Positions 17,310 through 26,211 of a stretch of 64,000 bases of DNA are shown here, piece after piece. The stretch's first letter is position 1. Every line of letters begins with the position of its first letter. The notes beneath the pieces are model-generated. The model saw only the letters and a list, made by a program, of their open reading frames with translations, did no database searches and had not been told where the DNA came from. The DNA is taken from the NCBI RefSeq assembly GCF_026723825.1, contig NZ_CP113519.1:992001-1056000 (forward strand), in the 5' to 3' direction. This DNA is from Pseudomonas sp. GOM7 (GTDB lineage: Bacteria > Pseudomonadota > Gammaproteobacteria > Pseudomonadales > Pseudomonadaceae). The position numbers and the translations under genes were made by a program.

Positions 17310-18683
17310 ATGCATATGAAAACAACAAAAAAACTGTGGCAAAGCGGCGCGTTGGCATTGTCTCTTCTGGCTACCAGCGTGATGGCGGCAGTGTCGCCGG
17401 ACGAAGCGGCCAAGCTGGGCAAGAGCCTGACGCCGCTGGGCGCCGAGATGGCGGGTAACGCCGATGGCTCGATCCCGGCCTGGACCGGTGGCCTGCCGGT
17501 CAACGCTGGCGCGGTGGACAGCAAGGGCTTCCTGGCCGACCCGTTTGCCAACGAGCAACCGCTGTTCACCATCACCGCGCAGAACGTCGACCAGTACAAG
17601 GACAAGCTGACCCCCGGGCAACTGGCGATGTTCAAGCGCTACCCGGACAGCTACCGGATGCCGGTCTACCCGACCCACCGTTCGGCCAACGTCCCCGCGT
17701 CTGTGATCGAGGCGACCAAACAGAACGCGGTCAACACCAAGCTGGTGGAAGGCGGTAACGGTCTGGAGAACTTCCAGACCGCCAACCCCTTCCCGATCCC
17801 GCAGAACGGCCTGGAAGCGATCTGGAACCACATCACCCGCTATCGCGGTGGCAGCGTGCGCCGTCTGGTGACCCAGGCCACGCCGCAAGCCAACGGTTCC
17901 TACTCGCTGGTGTACTTCCAGGACGAGTTCACCTTCCGCGACGCCCTGACCGACTACGATCCGAGCAAGCCGAGCAACGTGCTGTTCTACTTCAAGCAGC
18001 GCGTCACCGCTCCGTCGCGTCTGGCCGGTAACGTGCTGCTGGTGCACGAAACCCTCAACCAGGTGAAGGAGCCGCGTCTGGCTTGGCTGTACAACGCCGG
18101 TCAACGCCGTGTACGCCGTGCTCCGCAGGTGTCCTACGATGGCCCGGGTACCGCAGCCGACGGCCTGCGTACCTCGGACAACTTCGACATGTACAACGGC
18201 GCACCGGATCGTTACGACTGGAAGCTCGAAGGCAAGAAGGAGATCTACATCCCCTACAACGCCTACAAGCTCGACTCGCCGGAGCTGAAGTACTCGGACA
18301 TCATCAAGGCCGGGCACATCAACCAGGATTTGACCCGTTACGAGCTGCACCGCGTCTGGCACGTGACCGCGACCTTGAAGGCGGGCGAGCGTCACATCTA
18401 CGCCAAGCGTGACTTCTACATCGACGAAGACACCTGGCAGGCCTCGCTGATCGACCACTACGACGGTCGCGGCACCCTGTGGCGCGTGGCCGAGGCGCAC
18501 TCGCAGTACTACTACGACAAGCAGGTGCCCTGGTACACCCTGGAATCCCTGTACGACCTGCTGTCCGGTCGTTACCTGGCCCTGGGCATGAAGAACGAGG
18601 AGAAGCAGGCCTACGACTTCAACTACAAGGCCTCCAGCAGTGACTACACCCCAGCGGCCCTGCGCCAGGCGGGTGTGCGCTAA
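17310..18683 (+). CDS. DUF1329 family periplasmic/outer-membrane lipid-handling protein
   Basis: 457 aa. Of three in-frame ATGs (17304, 17310, 17316), 17310 is best placed, 7 nt after GAGG. A signal peptide (KKLWQSGALALSLLATSVMAA) precedes VSPDEAAKLGKSLTPLGAEMAGNADGSIPAW, the family's opening motif. The fold is related to LolB/LppX-type lipoprotein or lipid carriers (family knowledge), which suggests it carries an acyl molecule across the periplasm together with the DUF1302 barrel. It is followed by a terminator, so DUF1302-DUF1329 form a two-gene unit. Confidence 0.9.
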   Translation: MHMKTTKKLWQSGALALSLLATSVMAAVSPDEAAKLGKSLTPLGAEMAGNADGSIPAWTGGLPVNAGAVDSKGFLADPFANEQPLFTITAQNVDQYKDKLTPGQLAMFKRYPDSYRMPVYPTHRSANVPASVIEATKQNAVNTKLVEGGNGLENFQTANPFPIPQNGLEAIWNHITRYRGGSVRRLVTQATPQANGSYSLVYFQDEFTFRDALTDYDPSKPSNVLFYFKQRVTAPSRLAGNVLLVHETLNQVKEPRLAWLYNAGQRRVRRAPQVSYDGPGTAADGLRTSDNFDMYNGAPDRYDWKLEGKKEIYIPYNAYKLDSPELKYSDIIKAGHINQDLTRYELHRVWHVTATLKAGERHIYAKRDFYIDEDTWQASLIDHYDGRGTLWRVAEAHSQYYYDKQVPWYTLESLYDLLSGRYLALGMKNEEKQAYDFNYKASSSDYTPAALRQAGVR

Positions 18684-18710
18684 GCACCATTGCAGCACGC
18701 AAGACGAACG

Positions 18711-18733
18711 AGCCGGCCAAGTGCCGGCTTTTT
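18711..18733 (+). terminator. Terminator after the DUF1302-DUF1329 unit
   Basis: Stem agccggc / gccggct with a CAAGT loop and TTTTT, 28 nt after the stop codon. It separates the pair from the LuxR regulator gene. Confidence 0.82.
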
Positions 18734-18829
18734 CGTTACCGTCTGTAGCGGAGCCTTCAAATGCCCTGTGCAAGCCGCTAGTCTGAGGCAGGTCGCCCCC
18801 TGCTGATCGATGCTCCCAAGGACCGGCCG

Positions 18830-21556
18830 ATGACCGATCTCTCACGCTTGTCAGGATTGTCCAACGCGATGGAGGCGCGCTTCTATCGACCGCCGTTACC
18901 GGCGGGTTATGTGCCCAGACCACGCTTGTGCGAGCGTTTGCACAGCGGTCTGCAGGGCCATCTGCTGTTGGTGTGCGCGCCAGCAGGATTCGGCAAGAGT
19001 TCGCTGGCCATCGAGTTCTGCGAGCGTCTACCTGCGCACTGGCATAGCCTGTGGCTCGGCCTGAGCGAGCGCGATGCTGATCCCGGGCGCTTTCTGGAGC
19101 GTTTGCTCCTGGGCTTGCAGCAGTTCCATCCAGGGCTTGGCGGTGAGGCGCTGGCACTGCTGAAAATGCGTCAGCGACATCAGCCCTTCGCCTTCGAGCA
19201 ATGGCTCGACGGGCTACTCGATGAGCTGGCCCAGGTGCAGGACGAGGCTCGGCCACTGTTGCTGGTGCTAGACGATTACCACCTGGCCCAGGGTGTCGTG
19301 CTGGATCGTTGCCTGCAATTCTTGCTCAACCATCTGCCGCCCAGCGTGCTGCTGCTGGTGACCAGTCGTCAACGTCCGGACTGGCACCTGGCGCGCTTGC
19401 GCCTGTCGCGGCAATTGCTCGAGTTGAGCGAGCAGGATCTGCGCCTGACGGCCGAAGAGCTGGATGTGCTGCTGGCCAATCAGGGCGCGCACCTGCAACC
19501 ACGCCAGATGGAGGCCATTCTGCAGCGCAGCGAGGGCTGGGTCGCGGGCTTGCGCCTGTGGTTGCTGGCGAGCGAGAAGGGCGGTGATGAGCGCTGCGAA
19601 CCATTGGTTCTGCTGGGTAGCGAAGGGCTGATCCGCGATTATCTGCTGGAAGAGGTGATCGAGCGGCAGCCGGCCGATGTGCAGCAGTTTCTTCTCGAAA
19701 CCGCCTGTCTGGAGCGCTTCTGCGCTTCGTTGTGTGATGCCGTGCGCGATAGCCAGGACAGTGCCGCGATCATTCGTCAGTTGCAGGCCAACCAGGTATT
19801 TCTGGTGCCGCTCGATGAGCAAGGGCGCTGGTTCCGTTATCACCATCTGTTTTCCGACCTGCTCAAGGCTCGCCAACAGGAGGCCTCGGAGCGTACTCGC
19901 GAGGGCACGCACCTGCGTGCCTGTCGCTGGTTTGCCGCCCAGGGGCTGTTGGATGATGCAGTCGAGCAGGCGTTGCTGGCCGGGCACAGCGATGTCGCGG
20001 CCAATCTGGTGCAGAGCCTGTCCGAGGAGCAGCTATTGGGCGAGCAGAACATCGCCATGCTGTTGCGCTGGAAGACCAATCTGCCCGATAGCCTGCTGGC
20101 CAGCACGCCACGTCTGATCATGCTCTATGGCTGGGCGTTGGCCTTGGCCTGTCAACTGGATGCTGCGCAGGAGCTGCTCCAACAGCTCGAACGCTTTCTG
20201 CCAGCAGCCGAGCCGGTCACCCAGCGCAGCCTGTTGGCCCAGTGGCAGGCGCTCGATGGCGTGATAGCCCGTGGCCGTGGCGATGGCGAACGGGCCGAGC
20301 GGCAGTGCAGCGAAGCACTGGCCGGCCTGAAGAGCGAGCGTTATGGGCCGCACTTCATGTGCCTGGCCTGTCTGGCCAACCTTGCCGTGGTGCGCGGTGA
20401 CCTGTGGCGCGCGCGAGGGCTCAATCGCGATGCGCTGGAGTTGGCCCAGCGCGTCGGTAACCCCTTGTTCGAGGCCATCGCCCACTATGAGCGGGCGCGG
20501 GTGTTGCAAGCCCGTGGTGAAGTGCTGCGTGCGCAAGATGAGGTGCACCAGGGGCTCTCCTGCCTGCAGGGGCTGTCCGCGCAGCGTAGCTATTCGGTAC
20601 GCGCGCGCCTGCAGATCTACCAGGGCTACCTGCACAGCCTGCGCCTGCAGCCGGTCGAGGCGCTGCAGCATCTGCAGCGGGGCGTGGCCGAAGCCAGGGC
20701 CTGTCGAGATGTCGGCGTGCTCATCGGCTACTGTGTGATGGCCAGTCTGGAGGGCCGTTGCGGGCGCAGTGCCGAGGCCTTCGCCTTGCTCGGCGAGGCC
20801 GAGCGGCTGATGCATGTCTGGGACGTGCCGGCGGTCTACTACCTGGCCATGATCACCCTGATCAAATGCGAACTCTGGTTGCGCCAGGGACAAATCGAGC
20901 TGGCCGCTGCCTGGTTGCCGCAACTGCAGGCCACCTATGGCGAGAACAGCCGTAACAGCGCACCGGAATTCCATCCGCAATTGGCGTTGCACATCGAACT
21001 GCAGATAGCGGCCCTGATCCGTTTGCAAGGCGACATGAACACGGCGGAGCGGCGTTTGCGTGCCCTGGTACAACAGGCGCAGGCCTTGGGCGGGCATCTG
21101 GTGGCCGTGATGGCGCAGGCGCAACTGGCGCAACTGTTGCACCAGGCGGGCAATGTGCGCGAGGGGCGGCAATTGCTCGATGCCTGCCTGGAGGCCGCAC
21201 GGAGTGGCGTGCTGCTAGCGTTCGACGAGTTGTTGCAGCACCAGCCGCATTGGTTGGCGGCGCACCTGGCCGAGCGTCCAGACGAACCCTTGCGCGAAGC
21301 CTTGCTCGCACGGCTGCCTGCGCCCGTGGCCGAGGAAGTGCTGGTAGAAGCCGCACCAGCGGAGAAACTCAGCACGCGGGAGCTGGCAGTGTTGCAGTTG
21401 ATTGCCCGGGGTTGTTCCAACCAGGAAATCAGCGAGCGGTTGTTCATCTCGCTGCATACGGTCAAGACCCATGCCCGCCACATCAACAGCAAGCTGGGGG
21501 TGGAGCGGCGCACTCAAGCCGTGGCGCGGGCCAAGGTGCTGGGCTTACTGGCCTGA
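18830..21556 (+). CDS. MalT/AlkS-type (LAL) LuxR family regulator
   Basis: 908 aa. Walker A APAGFGKSS is at residues 50-58, a Walker B-like LLLVLDDYHLA near 143, then an Arg-rich winged-helix region, a long TPR-like sensor (about 400-830), and a C-terminal LuxR helix-turn-helix (LSTRELAVLQLIARG and ISLHTVKTHARHI). This is the signal-transduction ATPase layout of MalT and AlkS, which bind an inducer plus ATP and activate catabolic genes. Its position suggests that it controls the DUF1302/DUF1329 and acyl-CoA ligase genes. AAGGA lies 7 nt before the ATG. Its 3' end overlaps the next gene's end by 12 nt. Confidence 0.9.
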   Translation: MTDLSRLSGLSNAMEARFYRPPLPAGYVPRPRLCERLHSGLQGHLLLVCAPAGFGKSSLAIEFCERLPAHWHSLWLGLSERDADPGRFLERLLLGLQQFHPGLGGEALALLKMRQRHQPFAFEQWLDGLLDELAQVQDEARPLLLVLDDYHLAQGVVLDRCLQFLLNHLPPSVLLLVTSRQRPDWHLARLRLSRQLLELSEQDLRLTAEELDVLLANQGAHLQPRQMEAILQRSEGWVAGLRLWLLASEKGGDERCEPLVLLGSEGLIRDYLLEEVIERQPADVQQFLLETACLERFCASLCDAVRDSQDSAAIIRQLQANQVFLVPLDEQGRWFRYHHLFSDLLKARQQEASERTREGTHLRACRWFAAQGLLDDAVEQALLAGHSDVAANLVQSLSEEQLLGEQNIAMLLRWKTNLPDSLLASTPRLIMLYGWALALACQLDAAQELLQQLERFLPAAEPVTQRSLLAQWQALDGVIARGRGDGERAERQCSEALAGLKSERYGPHFMCLACLANLAVVRGDLWRARGLNRDALELAQRVGNPLFEAIAHYERARVLQARGEVLRAQDEVHQGLSCLQGLSAQRSYSVRARLQIYQGYLHSLRLQPVEALQHLQRGVAEARACRDVGVLIGYCVMASLEGRCGRSAEAFALLGEAERLMHVWDVPAVYYLAMITLIKCELWLRQGQIELAAAWLPQLQATYGENSRNSAPEFHPQLALHIELQIAALIRLQGDMNTAERRLRALVQQAQALGGHLVAVMAQAQLAQLLHQAGNVREGRQLLDACLEAARSGVLLAFDELLQHQPHWLAAHLAERPDEPLREALLARLPAPVAEEVLVEAAPAEKLSTRELAVLQLIARGCSNQEISERLFISLHTVKTHARHINSKLGVERRTQAVARAKVLGLLA

Positions 21557-22411
21557 AGGCGGCGGGGTCAGGTCGAGCGTCTTGGGCTTGGCCGGCGCAG
21601 CCACTGGCTCGGCCATCTTGCGCTTGACGTCGTCATGAATGACGCTGAGCACCGGTAGCAGGCTGGCCATGTTCTCGCGCACCTGGGGGTAACGATGCTC
21701 CTGGCTGATCTGCTCGATGCGGGCGAGTAGCTGGGCTTGCATGTCGACCGGCAAGTGGATGAACAACTCCGGCAATTGCTGGCTCACCTCGGCGCTGTAC
21801 AGCAGCAGTTCGTCGCGACCGAAGGCCTGGGTCAGGTTCAGATAGTCGAGGGCGCCGGAGGTGAGCATGGCGGCCGCTTCCTTGGTTTCCTGCAGGCCCT
21901 GCAGGCGCACCGAGTTGCTTTGCTCGCTCTGTGACAGGGTCATCCAGAACTCGGTGGTCAGGCTGAACAGGATCGCCTGCTGGCGCAGCGAGTAACTCAT
22001 CAGGCCCAGCGCTTCGGCTGCATAGGGCTGCTGCTTGGCGCGGAAGTCGAAATACAGGCGCATCAGTTCCTTGAGCTGGAACAGCATTTCCCGCGCTTCG
22101 TTCTGGCGCAGCTCCAGAGGGGCGTAGATGTTCAATTGCGGGCGGAAATTCTCCGGCGACACCATGCGCTGATAGATCGGCCCGGTGAACTCACCGCTGC
22201 GTCGGGGCAGGGCGTTGGCCTGAGTCTCGTCCACCTTGCGCAAGGCCTCCAGCAATTGCTGGTAGTCGCTGCTGCGCCAGGGCTTCTGCGTATCGGGAAT
22301 GCGCTGGCCGAGGTAGAACAGTTCAGCGGCATGCACGGGGATGCAGACCAGCAAAAGGATGGCCAGCGGCCAGAGCAAGCGGCGTGCTAGGGTGTTCGGC
22401 ACAGTGATCAT
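21545..22411 (-). CDS. Uncharacterised exported alpha-helical protein
   Basis: 288 aa with a signal peptide (RRLLWPLAILLLVCIPVHAA, cleavage near 29). The mature part is mostly amphipathic helix (LQLNIYAPLELRQNEAREMLFQLKELMRLYFDF is an example region, about 95-125), with a disordered Pro/Ala/Lys tail ending TPPPSGQ. No enzyme motif is visible. It is convergent with the LuxR gene, their stops overlapping, and divergent from a TetR gene 72 nt away. I recognise no named family; a periplasmic role is inferred from the signal peptide only. Confidence 0.75.
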   Translation of the reverse strand: MITVPNTLARRLLWPLAILLLVCIPVHAAELFYLGQRIPDTQKPWRSSDYQQLLEALRKVDETQANALPRRSGEFTGPIYQRMVSPENFRPQLNIYAPLELRQNEAREMLFQLKELMRLYFDFRAKQQPYAAEALGLMSYSLRQQAILFSLTTEFWMTLSQSEQSNSVRLQGLQETKEAAAMLTSGALDYLNLTQAFGRDELLLYSAEVSQQLPELFIHLPVDMQAQLLARIEQISQEHRYPQVRENMASLLPVLSVIHDDVKRKMAEPVAAPAKPKTLDLTPPPSGQ

Positions 22412-22483
22412 CCGCGGTTGAAGGCAGCCTCAGAGTACCTAGCTCGTCGCGCTTCGTCACCCGCGCCTTGGTTGGGAGGAGCG

Positions 22484-23137
22484 ATGGACGAGCATGGGGC
22501 GGTACGCGCCGTTTTCGAGGATCTCGGCGGTTATGGGGCGCTGGCGCGGCAGGGCAGTGACGGCCCGCTGGTGGGGCACCTGCAACGCACCAATATCCAG
22601 CTGGCGGCCATCCCGGTGTTTACCCGCAAGGGACTGGAGGATGTCACCGTCGGTGACCTGCTCGAGGCCGCCCAGGTTTCCCGGCGCACCTTCTACAAGT
22701 ATTTCGCCAACAAGATGGAGGTGCTCGAGGGCATCTACCAGACCGCCGTGCAACTGCTGCTGGCGCGCTTTCGCGAAATGCAAAGCGTGGCCGGCAGCCC
22801 GGCGGCCTGGCTGCGCGCCATGGTCGAACGTTTCTTCGACTACCACCTGGCGGTGGGGCCGATCATCCGCATGATGCAGGAGGAAGCGCTACGTGCCGGT
22901 TCCCCCCTGGCCGCGCATCGTCGGCATGCCCACGAGGAGATGCTGCGACTACTGATCGAGCGCCTGGAGCCGGAGCTGCAACCGCGTGATCCGCTGGTCT
23001 ATCGAGCGCTGATCTGGGCGCTGGAGTCCACCTCCCTCGACCTGCTCGGACGCAACGCCAGTCGCGAAGAGATCGAGCGCGCCAAGGCCGTGCTGGGGGA
23101 TCTGCTGATCGCCTCGCTCTGCCCCGGCTCAACCTAG
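22484..23137 (+). CDS. TetR/AcrR family transcriptional regulator
   Basis: 217 aa. A helix-turn-helix at about residues 40-75 reads GLEDVTVGDLLEAAQVSRRTFYKYFANKMEVL, the TetR signature. The C-terminal helical ligand domain (about 85-215) is family-specific and does not show its effector. The N-terminal 30 residues extend beyond the usual start, but GGGAGGA 4 nt before the ATG at 22484 supports it. It is followed by the hydrolase gene after 70 nt and is divergent from the exported protein gene; both are plausible targets. Confidence 0.9.
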   Translation: MDEHGAVRAVFEDLGGYGALARQGSDGPLVGHLQRTNIQLAAIPVFTRKGLEDVTVGDLLEAAQVSRRTFYKYFANKMEVLEGIYQTAVQLLLARFREMQSVAGSPAAWLRAMVERFFDYHLAVGPIIRMMQEEALRAGSPLAAHRRHAHEEMLRLLIERLEPELQPRDPLVYRALIWALESTSLDLLGRNASREEIERAKAVLGDLLIASLCPGST

Positions 23138-23207
23138 GTTGGGCGGTGTTCGCCGGGCAATCGTGGTCTGATCGTGCTTTTCCATAACAAGAATCGAGGT
23201 GCTCTGC

Positions 23208-24149
23208 ATGTCCGCCCATAGCCTGCCCCTGCAACCGCCGTTGGCTGCCGGTTTTGCCCGTCTGGGTTTTGGCGCCTTGCCGCTCGAGCGTCTGAAGGCG
23301 CGTTATGGCAACCCCGATCAAGGCTCGCGCTATGTCGAGATTGATGGGTTCAACGTCCACTACCGTGACGAAGGCAGCCGTGATAAGCCTGCATTGGTGC
23401 TTATCCATGGCGTGGTCGCCTCCTTACACACCTGGGATGGCTGGGTGCAGGCCTTCGCACCGCATTACCGCATCATCCGTTTCGATGTACCGGGCTTCGG
23501 TCTCACCGGGCCTGCCCGCGACGGTGAGTACTCGGCCGAGCGCATGTTGCGGGTGATGGAGCAGTTGCTCGATTACCTGCAGGTAGAGCGCGCCGTGCTT
23601 GCCGGTAATTCCCTGGGCGGTTACATCGCCTGGAACTTCGCCCTGGCACAACCGCAGCGGGTCAGCAAACTGGTACTGATCGACCCGGCTGGCTACCACA
23701 TGAAAAAGGTGCCATGGATGATCGCCTCCGCTGCCTTGCCTGGCTCCACCATCGCCATGCCGCTGTGGATGCCGCATGCGCTGATTGCCCAGGGCATCCG
23801 TGAGGTCTATGGCGAGCCGGGGCGAATCAAACCTGGTGTGGTGGATCGTTACTACGACCTGTCGCGGCGGCCGGGCAATCGCCGGGCGATGATGGATATC
23901 TTCCGCGTGCTGCTCAAGGTGAACAAGACGGAGCTGCAGGGCACGCCGCAACGGGTGGCGCAGATCCAGACGCCCACTCTGCTGATGTGGGGCGAGCGTG
24001 ATCGCTGGATCTCGCCCAAGCACGTACCGCTCTGGCAGCGTGACCTGCCGGGTATCCAGGTCAAGGTCTACCCCGGTGTCGGGCATATACCCATGGAGGA
24101 GATTCCCGAGCAGAGCGCAGCCGACGCGATGAAATTCCTGCTGGGTTGA
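23208..24149 (+). CDS. Alpha/beta hydrolase
   Basis: 313 aa. The oxyanion region is LIHGVVASLHTWDGW, the nucleophile Ser is in the elbow GNSLGG (about residue 133), the acid is in MWGERDRW and the His in GVGHIPMEEIP. A cap domain lies between. This is a serine esterase/lipase-type fold; MhpC/haloalkane-dehalogenase-like members share the layout. The ATG at 23208 follows GAGGT by 8 nt; an upstream GTG overlaps the ribosome site and is rejected. It may act with the lipid locus to the left, under the adjacent TetR protein (inference). Confidence 0.88.
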   Translation: MSAHSLPLQPPLAAGFARLGFGALPLERLKARYGNPDQGSRYVEIDGFNVHYRDEGSRDKPALVLIHGVVASLHTWDGWVQAFAPHYRIIRFDVPGFGLTGPARDGEYSAERMLRVMEQLLDYLQVERAVLAGNSLGGYIAWNFALAQPQRVSKLVLIDPAGYHMKKVPWMIASAALPGSTIAMPLWMPHALIAQGIREVYGEPGRIKPGVVDRYYDLSRRPGNRRAMMDIFRVLLKVNKTELQGTPQRVAQIQTPTLLMWGERDRWISPKHVPLWQRDLPGIQVKVYPGVGHIPMEEIPEQSAADAMKFLLG

Positions 24150-24249
24150 ATGACGAGTTACCTGGCCCGGCAGTAGTCGGGCCAGGTGGCCAAGAAAAAG
24201 GTTCTTCGCTTTTTGGGGGGGAATGCTTGGCTGATACCGAATTGCCGCG

Positions 24250-24510
24250 TTTTTGTTGAAAGTTTTGGTTTCGCCCTCCCGGGCGAGTCACTTTTGCCCC
24301 GGATGGCCGGCCCGACAAAAGTAACCAAAACCCTCCGCCCGATCATCCGGCCCTGGCTGCGCCAGGGTTCGCTCACTCCATCGCCGTTCCAGAGGCCCGC
24401 CGCGGTGGGCCATCCCTGGCCCATCGCGGCTTTCGCGACATCCATGTCGCTCAACCTCTTCCACGACGACTCCGTTCGCCCTCCTGGGCGGGCTCTGCAC
24501 GCGCCTGAGC
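24250..24510 (-). repeat. Non-coding repeat, copy A
   Basis: Read on the minus strand it has these blocks in order: tcaggcgcg, ggagggcgaacg, gagcgacatggatg, gggccagggatggccc, ggagtgag, ccggatg, ggttacttttg, aaaagtgactcgcc and agggcgaaacc. The same blocks occur in the same order in copy B on the plus strand. The copies are diverged but collinear. Confidence 0.75.
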
Positions 24511-24704
24511 CTGCAGTAACCCAGAAGTAGCGTGGAGTGCTTGAACATGGGTCAGCCTTAGGGCTGACCGGGATGCCGGCTGAAGGCCGGCAAGCTATCC
24601 ATGCGTATGAAACTGCGCGAATGAAACTATTGGTTTAATTCGACGGCCACATCGCGACTTCACAACTGTCAGAGCACTCAGGACTAACCTGGCATACCTG
24701 TTCG

Positions 24705-24975
24705 TTCAGGCGCGCAAATGCCCCCTTCAGGAGGCCGAACGTAGGCATTGCGCAGGGGGCGAGCGGCATGGATGCCGCGAGAGGCTTAAAGGGCCAGGGA
24801 TGGCCCTTGTAAGCCGACCCCGGAGCGGTGCCGGAGTGAGGGAAGTCGAGCGCAGCATGACGGGGACGCCTAGTTCCGGATGGCGGGGGTGCGTTTCTTT
24901 TGCTTACTTTTCTTTGCGCTGGGCGGCAATCCGATTTCAAAGAAAAGTGAGTCGCCCGAGGGGGCGAAACCCGGA
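24705..24975 (+). repeat. Non-coding repeat, copy B
   Basis: The plus strand shows tcaggcgcg, aggaggccgaacg, gagcggcatggatg, gggccagggatggccc, ggagtgaggg, ccggatgg, tgcttacttttc, aaaagtgagtcgcc and gggggcgaaacc. It is in inverse orientation to copy A, so the two form a head-to-head pair with about 195 bp between them. Confidence 0.75.
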
Positions 24976-25173
24976 ATCTCTGAATACACCGCAGCGGCGT
25001 CCAAAACACCAACACAAGCCAGCACACAAACTTGCCAGTCCGGTATCAGGGCTGACTTCCCAAGATTCCGTAAAGAACCGAGAAAAAGGCTGCGTCGCAT
25101 GCCTCCTTGGCCGAGCCGAGACGCCAGCAGCCTGTCAGGCCGCCAGCCTGTTGGCCCAGATTCTGTCAGAGGA

Positions 25174-26019
25174 TCAGGCGGCGTTGGCCTGGCCCTGTGC
25201 GGCACCATCGAACTCTTCTCGTGCGCTGTACAGCAGGTCGAGGTTGTCATGTTGCCAGGGATGGAAGCCACCCTTGAAGAAGTCCCGGTAGGTGCCGAGC
25301 AGCGGGCGGAACACGCCGTCCTTGCCCCACATCCAGCGCAGCCCGTCGCGCCAGATGCGCCAGTTCCACAACAGTCCATCGACCTTGAGCATGTGTGCCA
25401 GACCCTGCAGGGTGTCCTTCACGAAGAAGAAGGTGGCCATGATCATGGCGCGGCGCAGCATGAAGCGGCTGCCGCAAACCTGGTTGTAGACATCGAATGC
25501 CACCGCCTTGTGTTCGGTTTCCTCCAGGGCGTGCCAGCGCCACAGGCGCGCCAGGGCAGGGTGGGCGCCGTCCATGTAATGCGGGTTGCGCAGCAGGCCG
25601 TCGGCCATGATCGCGGTGATGTGCTCCAGTGCAGCCGTAGTGGCCAGCAGGCGCTCGGGCGAGAAGCGTTTCTGGATGAAGCGGATGCGCAGGCGGGCAC
25701 GTTTCTCGATACGCCCGATGTCGTAACCCAGGTCACGCAGGCGTTGGCTGTACTCCAGGTGTTCGCGGCTGTGGTGGCCTTCCTGGCCGATGAAACCGCG
25801 AATCTGCTCCTTGAGCAGCGGGTCTTCGATTTGCTCGCGGAAATGTCGCACCGAGTCGATGAAGAAGCGCTCACCATCGGGGAACAGCGCCGACATGGCA
25901 TCGAACAGGTGGCTCTTGAAGGCATCGCCGCTATGCCAGTGGCGCGGCAACGGATTGGGCAGGTCGAAATCCATATGCCGGGGACGAATCTGCAGCCCGG
26001 CCGGAGTGGTGCTGGCCAT
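25174..26019 (-). CDS. Metal-dependent hydrolase family protein (PF10118-like)
   Basis: 281 aa. Histidine/acid motifs FIGQEGHHSREHLEYS (about 95-110), ALEHITAIMA (about 135) and LEETEHKAVAFDVY (about 168) resemble a ferritin-like di-metal helical site and define this family, annotated as predicted metal-dependent hydrolase. No membrane signal peptide, though a hydrophobic MIMATFFFVKDTL occurs near 195. The ATG at 26019 has GGAGG close upstream. It is divergent from an AraC regulator 192 nt away, which probably controls it. The real reaction is unknown. Confidence 0.82.
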   Translation of the reverse strand: MASTTPAGLQIRPRHMDFDLPNPLPRHWHSGDAFKSHLFDAMSALFPDGERFFIDSVRHFREQIEDPLLKEQIRGFIGQEGHHSREHLEYSQRLRDLGYDIGRIEKRARLRIRFIQKRFSPERLLATTAALEHITAIMADGLLRNPHYMDGAHPALARLWRWHALEETEHKAVAFDVYNQVCGSRFMLRRAMIMATFFFVKDTLQGLAHMLKVDGLLWNWRIWRDGLRWMWGKDGVFRPLLGTYRDFFKGGFHPWQHDNLDLLYSAREEFDGAAQGQANAA

Positions 26020-26211
26020 ATGGCCTCCATCTGCTTGTTATGAACTCTAGTCCACTATGCGCAGGTTGCACGAAGGTGCACAGGTTCTTAGCAGCCATAG
26101 TTCAGGTCATATCCGGCCACTTTTTTCATCGCCATTAAAAAGTTCGGCGCTATGGTGTTCATGGATGATTAAGGTCGATTCGTCCATGCGTCATATATGG
26201 CCAGATTGCCG

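Larger units (their letters stand above)
24150..25173. other. Gene-free region of about 1 kb
   Basis: No convincing gene on either strand. The stretch is occupied by two diverged inverted copies of a Pseudomonas-type non-coding repeat (separate entries) and a central part with small hairpins, such as gggtcagcc / ggctgacc (24549-24570) and gccggctgaaggccggc (24574-24590). Long open frames here are by-products of high GC. Confidence 0.7.

Noticed and set aside
17262..19256. 664-codon minus-strand frame opposite the DUF1329 and LuxR genes
   Set aside because: It has the composition of a complement and no recognisable domain, and it crosses two real genes and a terminator.
24158..25027. Several open frames of 85-130 codons in the gene-free region
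   Set aside because: They run through both repeat copies, have no ribosome sites and show Arg/Pro-rich composition.
24150..25173. Transposon or integrated element
   Set aside because: No transposase, no target-site duplication and no terminal repeats typical of insertion sequences were found; only diverged inverted repeats.
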